In this document: piece by piece, positions 55,208 through 64,000 of the stretch | Layout: every line of letters starts with the position of its first letter | How positions within the stretch are numbered: the first letter of the stretch is position 1 | From: Cryptomeria japonica | Lineage: Eukaryota > Streptophyta > Pinopsida > Cupressales > Cupressaceae | DNA length: 64,000 nt | NCBI RefSeq assembly: GCF_030272615.1 | Contig: NC_081415.1 | Location: forward strand, 188,856,270 to 188,920,269 | Direction of reading: 5' to 3' | Made by a program: the position numbers and the translations under genes | Notes under the pieces: model-generated | Seen by the model: only the letters and a program-made list of their open reading frames with translations | Told to the model about the DNA's origin: nothing | The model's database searches: none

Positions 55208-56704
55208 TGTTGGCATTTCAGTAGATAGAAAGATTGTTGATATTCATTAAGGATATTGAGAAGGTTGTTGAAAACTATTTGATATAACTGAAGAAGGATG
55301 ATATCTATCTTTATAACATTATTTTTTCATTGATGTCAAGAAATTGATTTTCTGGTTCAGTATGATGTTACCATATCTTAAGAAGCATGTTTTGATGAGT
55401 ATTAAGTGGTCGGTAAGTGACACAGAAAGAATGTGATGAATAAGGGGAGAAATAAGTTATTCAATGGGCAACTATTACCGAGTTAGACAATAATGAGATC
55501 ATGATGTTTAGATTGTTTTGATATCCTACATATGTTATTGATTGTAAGGTTAATACTATACTATGTTACCGAGCAAAGAACCTAGTCGGAAAACCCTAAG
55601 GTTATCGATATCGGTTAATGAAGGCGGAATGTCTACCGAGTAAAGTTTAGTATTTACCGAGTTGCAACCGAGTTATGATAGAGCGCATTAGATGAATAAA
55701 AGCATTATTTAATGAAGGACAATGATGAGCTGGAGATGTATAAATGATTGGAATGTCGCGCATGAAGTTTGTTAAGGATCTATGGCAATAAAAGATCGGC
55801 AGGAAGATCTATAGCGTAGATTGAACCGTAATAACCTTGCACAAGTTCCAAGAAAGGATTGCAAGTCCCTAGGCAAGGTAAAATGTTTTTAGATCGAAAG
55901 ATGCATTGAACCTAGTCAAGTTTGAAGATCTGATGGCTAAGATTGATCATGGGAAGTGTGATCAAGGAGATTAAGCGGTTAGCAAATTGTTTATAAATAA
56001 GAATTTGTTGGTAAACAATGTATGCAGGCAAGTGTAAGCACAGGGATGCTACATAGTGATTACCGAGCACAGAAGCTTGAAGACCTTTTTGAATAATAGA
56101 GTAAGGAGCCCAGCAGAAGACTAGATAAGTCTTATGACTAGATTGTTTTGAGCAAATAAGAATCTGCTTTAGCATTTTAGATGTGAAGTTGCAGATATAT
56201 TTGTATTACTGTTATTTTGTAAGTAACAAAAAATCTCTTAACCGAGTGGACTTAACAATCTTATTTGTAAACCCTCTAGCAAGGTAACATTCTAAATGAG
56301 TGTTTGAAATCCTTTAACAAGGTCACTTCTAACAAAGTGAAGATCCTAACAGATCTAAGGGAAATCCCTTAATCGGGTCACATCTAGCAATGTGTTTGTA
56401 ATATTTAACAGGATTTGCTTTTAACCAAGCATACTCTAGAAGAGTATATTTCTTAGTGGGTCCGAAATCCCACAGTGGTTTTTCCCTATTTGGGTTTCCA
56501 CGTTAAATCTGGTGTTATATATTTTATGATGATTATGTGTCTATGAGTTTGCATGTTTAACAATTTTTGGTTATATTGTTGAAGTATATGTTACCGAGGT
56601 TGAATCTGTTGATTTTATGGAAGATTAAGTTTGTATGATTCACCCCTCCCCTCATCTTGTTAGCTATTGGCATCAGTACTTTACAATTAGTATCAGAACT
56701 ATCA
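55208..56704 (+). repeat. 5' LTR of element D
   Basis: 1497 bp, TGTTGGCATTTCAG...ACTATCA. TATAAAT at 55739-55745. Mate of 61377-62857, which lacks about 18 bp present here near 56276. Confidence 0.95.
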
Positions 56705-56706
56705 AT

Positions 56707-56718
56707 TAGTATCAGAGC
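56707..56718 (+). other. Primer binding site of element D
   Basis: TAGTATCAGAGC, one mismatch to the initiator-Met site TGGTATCAGAGC, two bases after the LTR. Confidence 0.85.
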
Positions 56719-56768
56719 TTTGGACTCCAGAAGAAAAGTTTAAAGGTACTTGAGGCAAAGATCTGAAG

Positions 56769-59700
56769 ATGTATAAAAGGGATGCACCAAAGCTGAACAA
56801 GTCAAGTTTCTCCACATGGCAGAAAAGGATGAAGCTGCATTTATCAGGAATTGGAGAATATGCAACATATTATCTAGAGAATGATTACATTGCACCGAGC
56901 ACCAATCCGATGACCTTGGAAGAGATAAAGGCAAAGCAAGAACATATTCAAGCTATGATTGAAATAACATCAGCATTGACTGACTCAGAGTTTAATGATC
57001 TAAAAGGATGTAATGATGCAAAAGAAATGTGGACTAAGCTCATATCTGATGAACATGTTCAAAGAGAAAAAGTAGATAGTCTAAGAGGACAACTTGAATC
57101 CACGAGAATGAATGAAGGTGAGAACATAACCCAATATAGTACAAGGTTAAAGGAGACTGTGAATCAAATTAAAGGAGTAGGAGGAGCTATTGAAGAAAAG
57201 GATGTAACAAGTAAGTTGTTGAGAACCCTTCTACCAGCTTATGCTATTCAAGTCTCTGCAATCAATGAATTGAGGTCTATACCTAACATGCCAATTTCTT
57301 TGGATGCTACTATTGGTAAGCTACATGCATTTGAGTTAAGTAATTTTTATAACATTGGTTCTTCGGTAAATAAAGTAGAATCTGCATTTAGTTCTTTTCA
57401 TCTTGGTGAATCTGATGATTACAATGATAGAATGAGTAAGTACTCTGAAGGGGATCATAGTGGAGCAAGTGAAAGATTTCGCAAGAACATGGAAAAATTG
57501 CACAAACTATATGAGGAAATCAAGAAGCAAGAAGAGTTTGAAGCATTATTAGCTAGAAGGTTACTGAGAGGAAAAGGTAAGTATAAAGGAAAGCTACCTT
57601 TAAAATGTTTCAATTGTGATAAAATAGGACATATGGCCTCTAACTGTCCTGACAGAGAATCTAGTGAAAAGAGAGAATACTGAGAAGATAGGTAGAAAGA
57701 CAACCAATACAGAGGACATCGAGACTTCAAAAGGAGAGATAGAAAGACATGCTTAATAGCTAATGAGGAATCCAACGATGACAAATCTGATGAAACTGAT
57801 ACTGAGGAAGTTGTTTATGTGGTTATTAAAGATGGATCTGATGAAGAAAGGTATGAAGAGAAAGCCCTAGTATCTCACATAAATAATAATGATTCTTGGA
57901 TCATAGAGAGTGGATGCTCACATCACATGACAGGTGATAAACACAAGTTTGTTAAATTAGAAGACTATGATGGAGGCTATGTAAGATTTGGTAATGACGC
58001 ACCATGTCCAGTGAAAGGTAAAGGATCTATAACACTTCTTGACAATGCTAAATGTGATGATGTATACTAGGTTGAAGGTTTGAAATACAATTTGTTGAGT
58101 GTAGCATAGCTAAACAATATGGGATACCGAATAGAATTTCATAAAGGAATTGTCAAAGTTCATGACAAGCATGGAAAGTTAGCTGCTATCGGGACACAAA
58201 CAAAAGGTAATACATTTCATCTTGACTCAATTCAGAACAAGTGTCTTTATGCAAAGATAGATGATACCTGGTTATGGCATAAAAGGTTTTGTCATGTAAA
58301 TTTTGATAATCTGATCAAAATAAGTAAGAAGCACCAAGAAAGAGGTCTACTGAGTCTAGAAAAACATGAGAATGCTATGTGTTGAGGATGCTAGATGGGT
58401 AAGATGACAAGATCAAGCTTTACAAGTAATTCATACACTTCTAAAGGAATTTTAGATCTAGTACACATTGATCTATGTAGCCCTATGAAAGTTCAAAGTT
58501 ATTATGGTGATAAATATTTCATATTATTTGTGGATGATTACTCAAGGATGACATTAGTTATGTTTTTAAAAGAAAAATCAGAAGCTTTTCGAATGTTCAA
58601 ATGGTACAAGGTAAGAGTTGAAAATGAAACAGGATGACAACTAAAATGTCTTAGATCCGATAGAGGAGGAGAGTTCACTTCTGATGAATTTAACTTATTC
58701 TACAATGATCATGGTATAAAAAGGCAAGTGTCTGCACCGAGAACACCTCAGCAAAATGGGATAGCCGAGAGAAGAAACAGATCAATTGTAGATTGTGCCA
58801 GAACCTTGATGATAGAAAAGAGGGTACCTCAAACATTTTGGAGAGAAGCAATCAGCACTACAGTTTACACCCTGAACCGAGTTCAACTGAAGAAAGGAAC
58901 TATGAAGACACCATATGAGATCTGGTATGACAAGAAACCTAATGTAAGTTATTTTAAAATTTTTGGAAGTAGATGCTATGTTCACAAAGATGACAGAAAT
59001 GGAAAGTCTGATCAAAAAAGTGAGGAAGAAACATTTCTAGGTTATTCTTCTACAAGTAAAGCATTTAAATGTCTGATCAAATCATCTAACAAAATAGTAG
59101 AAAGTGTAAATGTGAAAATTGATGAATTTGCAGAAAGAAATGATGAAGCAAATTCCAAAGAACTAGAAAATTATGAAGAATTTGTTTATGTTCAACCGAG
59201 AAGTCCTACCAAGAAAGTTGTTGAAGAAAATGAAGAGAATGTCCAGTTACCGAGTGATGAATAAGATCATACAGAACCAACCGAGCCTATATTAGCCAAA
59301 TATGTCAAAAGACATCATGCATCAAGTCAGATTATAGGAGATAAGGATGATCCAGTGATGACAAGGAACAAACTGAGACAAAAAACATGTCTGATATCTG
59401 AATTTGAACCAAGAATAGTAAAAGAGGCATTTAACAGTGAAGATTGAGTAAATGCTATGACAGAAGAGATTGATCAAATCAAGAAGAATGACACATGGAC
59501 ACTGATTCCAAGACCAAAGGACAAAAATGTAATCGGTACAAAGTGGATTTTCATAAACAAGCTAAATGAAAAAGGTGAGGTCATTCGCAACAAAGCAAAA
59601 CTAGTTTGCAAATGTTATGCTCAAGAAGAAGGAATAGATTATGGTGAAACTTTTGCACCTGTGGCTAGACTTGAGGGAGTAAGAACATTGTTGGCATATG

Positions 59701-60938
59701 TTGCTTTCAAAAATTTCAAGGTATATCAAATGGATGTTAAATCTGCATTTTTGAATGGTATTCTAGAAGAAGTTTACATTGAACAACCTGAAGGATTTTT
59801 TGAAGGCAAGAATAAAGATCAAGTATGTAAACTAAACAAAGCTTTATATGGTCTGAAACAAGCACCTAGAGCATGGTATGAAAGACTGCACTCTTATTTG
59901 ATCAAGATTGGTTTTATAAGAACAAGTGAAAACAACATGTACATGAAGAGTGATGAGGACAATGGAATACTGATCTCAGCCATATTTGTTGATGATATTA
60001 TCTTTTGTGGTAATGACTCATTATGCAAGAACTTTGGAAATGAAATGAGCAAAGAATTTGAGATGTCAGTAATCGGTGAGATAAAATATTTTATAGGTTT
60101 ACAGATACTGCAAATGAAAGATGAGATTTTCATTACTCAATCCAAGTACATAAAGGAAATATTAAAGAAATTTGGAATGGAGGATTCTAAACTAGTAAGT
60201 ACTCATATGACTACTAACTGTAAACTATCAAAGAATGATGAATCTGCATCTGTTGATGAGACACTTTACCAATCTATGATTGGAAAGTTGTAATATGTTG
60301 TGCATAGTAGACCGGATATAGCACATGCAGTAGGTATTGTTGCAATATTTTCTGTAGATCCCAAGGAAACCCATATGACAGCAATCAAGAGAATTTTCAG
60401 ATACCTGAGAAGCACTGAAGATTATGGCTTAGTATATGAAAAGAGAAATGATTTTGATTTAAAAGTTTATACTGATGTTGATTGGGCAGACAACATTGAT
60501 GACAGGAAAAGCACAAGTGGTGGAGCTTTCTTTTTGGGAGAAAGACTAGTAAGTTGGCTTAGCAAGAAATAAGGATGTATTTCACAGTCAACAGCAGAAG
60601 CTGAATATGTTTTTGCAACATTGAATTGTACCAACATAGCATGGATCAAACAATTATTGGAAGGTATAAATGAAAAAGTTACCGAACCAGTAACTATATT
60701 CTGCGATAATACTAGTGCCATTAACATTTCAAAGAACCTAGTAATGCACTCTAAGACAAAGCATATATCTATAAAGTATCATTATCTCAGAGATGAAGTT
60801 CAAGAGAAGAAAGTTGTGCTAGAATATATCAGTTCAAAGGAGCAACTAGTAGATATCTTCACAAAGCCACTGCCAAGGGACACTTTTGAGTATCTCAGAA
60901 GCAAGTTAGGGGTCCTGTCCCTATCTTCTACTCACTGA
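56769..60938 (+). pseudogene. D gag-pol polyprotein (copia), 1390 codons with 11 stops
   Basis: Single frame. Gag 56769 to about 57560 (KLNKSSFSTWQKRMKLHL); zinc knuckle CFNCDKIGHMASNC near 57606; protease IESGCSHHMTGD near 57903 (ESG for DSG); GAG-pre-integrase LWHKRFCHVNFDNL near 58275; integrase HIDLC, RSDRGGEF, PRTPQQNGIAERRN; RT 59480-60240 with [25 protein letters not shown] and FVDD at 59985-59996; RNase H with STAEAEY and CDNTSAINISKN to 60938. Stops: 57681, 57693, 58068, 58107, 58383, 58392, 58635, 59262, 59445, 60291, 60570. At least five fall where family sequence has Gln or Trp. Confidence 0.95.
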
Positions 60939-61376
60939 TAGAGTTCGGTGAAAGCATCAATTCGATGAATCAAAAGAATATTATGTGTGGATTGATGTTG
61001 ATTTACGCACTTTAGAAGGTTTTCTAAAGGTGTGCAAGAAATAGTGAATAGAGACAAGTTGCTCTGACCGAGACTAAGATGATACACAGCAAGCCAAATC
61101 ACTTCACAAAGGAAGAATCATGATTTAGTTCTTTTACTTTTTGGCATTGTTGTCAAAGGGGGAGAAGACTAAATGGTAAAAATCCTAAATGAAGAAGATA
61201 ACAGAAGACTAATGATAGGGGGAGAAGATTACTAAAGGGAGAAGACTTTAGAAGATTGTAATAGCTCAAGGATAACAGGAGAAGTCTAACAGCAATCTGA
61301 ATCCGAATCAATTTGAATATCTTGTTGGTATTACCATTTAATTATTGGTTTTACCATCAATGCCAAAGGGGGAGAT
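60939..61376 (+). other. D 3' untranslated region and polypurine tract
   Basis: Several GGGGGAG motifs (AAAGGGGGAGAAG near 61156, TAGGGGGAGAAG near 61217) precede the LTR-adjacent tract CCAAAGGGGGAGAT ending at 61376. The repeated purine motifs resemble B and C. Confidence 0.8.
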
Positions 61377-62857
61377 TGTTGGCATTTCAGTAGATAGAAA
61401 GATTGTTGATATTCATTAAGGATATTGAGAAGGTTGTTGAAGACTATTTGATATAACTGAAGAAGGATGATAACTATCTTTATAACATTATTTTGTCATT
61501 GATGTCAAGAAATTGATTTTCTGATTCAGTTTGATGTTGCCATATCTTAAGAAGCATGTTTTGATGAGTATTAAGTGGTCGGTAAGTGACACAAAAAGAA
61601 TGTGATGAATAAGGGGAGAAATAAGTTATTCAATGGGCAACTATTACTAAGTTAGACAATGATGAGATCATGATGTTTAGATTGTTTTGATATCCTACAT
61701 ATGTTGTTGATTGTAAGGTTAATACTATACTATGTCACCGAGAAAAGAACCTAGTCGGTAAACCCTAAGGTTATCGATATCGGTTAATGAAGGCGGAATG
61801 TCTACCGAGTAAATTTTAGTATTTATCGAGTTGCAACCGAGTTATGATAGAGCGCATTGGATGAATAAAAACATTATTTAATGAAGGACAATGATGATCT
61901 GGAGATGTATAAATGATTGGAATGTCGCGCATGAAGTTTGTTAAGGATCTATGGCAATAAAAGATCGGCAGGAAGATCTACAGCATAGATTGAACCGCAA
62001 TAACCTTGCACAAGTTCCAAGAAAGGACTGCAAGTCCCTAGGCAAGGTAAAATGTTTTCAGTTCGAAAGATGCATTGAACCTAGTCAAGTTTGAAGATCT
62101 TATGGCTAAGACTAATCATGGGAAATGTGATCAAGGAGATTAAATGGTTAGCAAATTGTTTATAAATAAGAAATTGCTGGTAAACAATGTATGCGGGCAA
62201 GTGTAAGCACAGGGATGCTACATAGTGATTACTGAGCACAGAAGCTTGAAGACCTGTTTGAATAACAAAATAAAGAGCCTAGCAGAAGACTAGATAAGTC
62301 TTATGACTAGATTGTTTTGAGCAAATAAGAATCTTCTTTAGTATTTTAGATGTGAAGTTGCAGATATATTTTTATTACTGTTATTTTGTAAGTAACAGAA
62401 AATCTCTTAACCGAGTGGGCTTAACAGTCTTATTTGTAAACCCTAAATGAGTGTTTGAAATTCTTTAACAAGGTCACTTCTAACAAAGTGAAGATCCTAA
62501 CAGATCTGAGGGAAATCCCTTAACCGGGTCACATCTAGCAATGTGTTTGTAATCTTTAATAGGATTTGCTTTTAACCGAGCATACTCTAGAAGAGTATAT
62601 TTCTTAGTGGGTCTGAAATCCCACAGTGGTTTTTCCCTATTTGGGTTTCCACGTTAAATCTGGTGTTATATGTTTTATGATGATTATGTGTTTATGAGTT
62701 TGCATGTTTAACCATTTTTGGTTATATTGCTGAAGTATATGTTACTGAGGTTGAATCTGTTGATTTTATGGAAGATTAAGTTTGTATGATTCACCCCCCC
62801 CCTCTCATTTTGTTAGCTATTGGCATCAGTACTTTACAATTAGTATCAGAACTATCA
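61377..62857 (+). repeat. 3' LTR of element D
   Basis: 1481 bp, mate of 55208-56704, ending ACTATCA. C-run longer than in the 5' copy. Confidence 0.95.
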
Positions 62858-63211
62858 GGGGATTCTATACCTAAATCATTTAGGATAAATTTTTTGTGCA
62901 CAAACAATATAGCCGAATATGAAGCTCTTCTCATAGGACTTCGTACAGCTATACAGTGGAGAATACAAGAGTTATAGGTCTATGGTGATTCACAATTGAT
63001 TGTAAACCAAGTCAATGATGATTACGACATGAAGGATGAAAAACTCATGCCTTATAAGAAGCTAGTGGAAGATTACAAAGAGAACTTCAACAAAATCACC
63101 TTTGAACAGATCCCAAGGATACAAAACAAGGCAGCAGATGCAATGGTTACCATAGAATCTCTTCTGAATATGCCTACTAATGAAACTCAGTTTGAGTTCA
63201 TCATAGAATAG
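62858..63211 (+). pseudogene. E second RNase H, right part
   Basis: Starts with the right TSD of D (GGGGA, 62858-62862). Continues the archaeal-type RNase H: TNNIAEYEALLIGLRTAIQW, a stop near 62976, VYGDSQLIVNQ (62981 on) and QNKAADAMVTIESL. Acidic catalytic positions E, D and D are kept. Confidence 0.88.
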
Positions 63212-64000
63212 TTGATGCTACCGTCTTATGAGACTCCTTTAGTAGAACATGTATGTACAATTATGGGTCCAGAATCACCTTGGTACAATGAAATATATAC
63301 ATATTTAGATACTCAATACATTTCACCGGATCTGTCTAGAAATCAAAAGAAGACCTTTATTCATCAGGCATATAGATACACCATTATAGCTAAAACTTTG
63401 TATAGAAAGGGTTTCGATGAAACTCTTCTCCAATTTCTGGATGAGAATGAAGCACACCTTCCTTTAAAGGAAGTCCATGATGGAATTTGTGGGGCTCACA
63501 AAAGTGGTCCGCCATTGTCAAATAAATTATTGAGAACAAGTTATTACTGGCCAACTATGGAAAAGGACTCTTACAAGTATGTACAGAAGTGTAAACAATG
63601 CCAAATGCATGGAGACCTCATTCATGCACCAGCACAAGATCTTCAACCCATTACATCACCATGGTCATTTTCACAATGGGGATTAGATCTAGTGGGTAAA
63701 AACAACCCTACTTCTTCCAATGGGCACAAGTTCATATTAACAGCCACTGAGTACTTTACCAAATGGGTTGAGGCAATTCCCCTTACATACACCACAGGAA
63801 AGCAGATATCAAAATTCATGCTCAACTACATTATATGCAGATGCAGGGTTCCAATGTGCTTCGTAACAAATAATGGATGTCCATTTAAAAACCAGGAAGT
63901 GAAGGAATTGTGTGATAAATTTCACATACAACAAAGATTTGCCACACCATATTATCCACAAAGAAATGGACAAGTAGAGGCTACAAATAAAACAATATTG
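63212..64000 (+). pseudogene. E integrase, cut by the window edge
   Basis: Integrase HHCC finger near 63470-63610 (EVHDGICGAHKSG, YYWPTMEKDSYKYVQKCKQC). Core: WGLDLVGKN near 63680, FVTNNGCPFKNQ near 63860 (second Asp changed to Asn), YYPQRNGQVEATN near 63950 with the Glu. Close relative of F integrase. The rest of E and its 3' LTR lie beyond 64000. Confidence 0.9.

Larger units (their letters stand above)
55208..62857 (+). mobile_element. Element D: full-length Ty1/copia element
   Basis: 7650 bp with LTRs of 1497 and 1481 bp, perfect TSD, primer site, one long gag-pol frame and polypurine tract. Gag-pol has 11 stops but no frameshift. Order gag, protease, integrase, RT, RNase H defines copia. 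It sits in the second RNase H of E. It shares LTR start TGTTGGCAT, C-rich U5 block and tract sequence with B and C. Confidence 0.95.
21049..64000 (+). mobile_element. Element E: Tat-like Ty3/gypsy, partial, host of F, G and D
   Basis: Large gypsy element inserted in Copia-A, cut by the right edge inside integrase. Order: split 5' LTR, primer site, leader of about 2.85 kb with arrays, gag, protease, G-patch, conserved linker, RT, RNase H, second (archaeal-type) RNase H, integrase. The second RNase H and lack of chromodomain-type pol fit the Tat lineage. Interrupted by F (22189-43699), G (50635 to about 53062) and D (55208-62857). Many in-frame stops. Confidence 0.88.

Overview
This is eukaryotic, almost certainly seed-plant, nuclear DNA. 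I see no host gene. Nearly every base belongs to a Russian-doll nest of LTR retrotransposons. The plant assignment rests on plant-type Ty1/copia elements, a chromodomain chromovirus, Tat-like Ty3/gypsy elements with two RNase H domains, a plant mobile domain ORF, and initiator-Met primer sites. A large gymnosperm-type genome is plausible, but the sequence alone does not prove it.

Layout. The oldest layer is a copia element (Copia-A; 1-1085 and 20700-21048). Its integrase region was hit twice. (1) Chromovirus Z (1086-20699, TSD AGAAC/AGAAA) has 1.6-kb LTRs, gag, PR, RT, RNase H, IN and chromodomain. Its gag received two related pol-less LTR elements: B (3266-9827, TSD GAAGT) and C (9861-15049), with only 28 bp of native gag between B's right TSD and C. 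(2) Tat-like gypsy element E starts at 21049 and runs off the right edge. Its 5' LTR was split by a second Tat-like element, F (22189-43699, minus strand, TSD ATTTC). F carries an antisense plant-mobile-domain ORF between integrase and 3' LTR, and a copia-type non-autonomous element H (28296 to about 32560). Downstream, E was interrupted by a small minus-strand LTR element G (50635 to about 53062) and by a full copia element D (55208-62857, TSD GGGGA) inside its second RNase H.

How the parts work together. D, Z, E and F encode gag, protease, reverse transcriptase, RNase H and integrase, but all carry many stops. B, C, G and H lack RT and integrase and would need enzymes in trans. B and C share ends, a polypurine tract, a C-rich U5 block and an initiator-Met primer site with D, so copia machinery is the likely helper. 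The most unusual content is in B and C: a coiled-coil, four-zinc-knuckle ORF1, a conserved TATA-containing gap of about 300 bp, and a very long ORF2 of unknown function. Also notable are the antisense mobile-domain ORF of F and several leader tandem arrays shared in plan by E and F.

Limits. Boundaries come from reading LTR pairs, TSDs and restored frames by eye. Divergence estimates are rough visual counts. No database search was possible.
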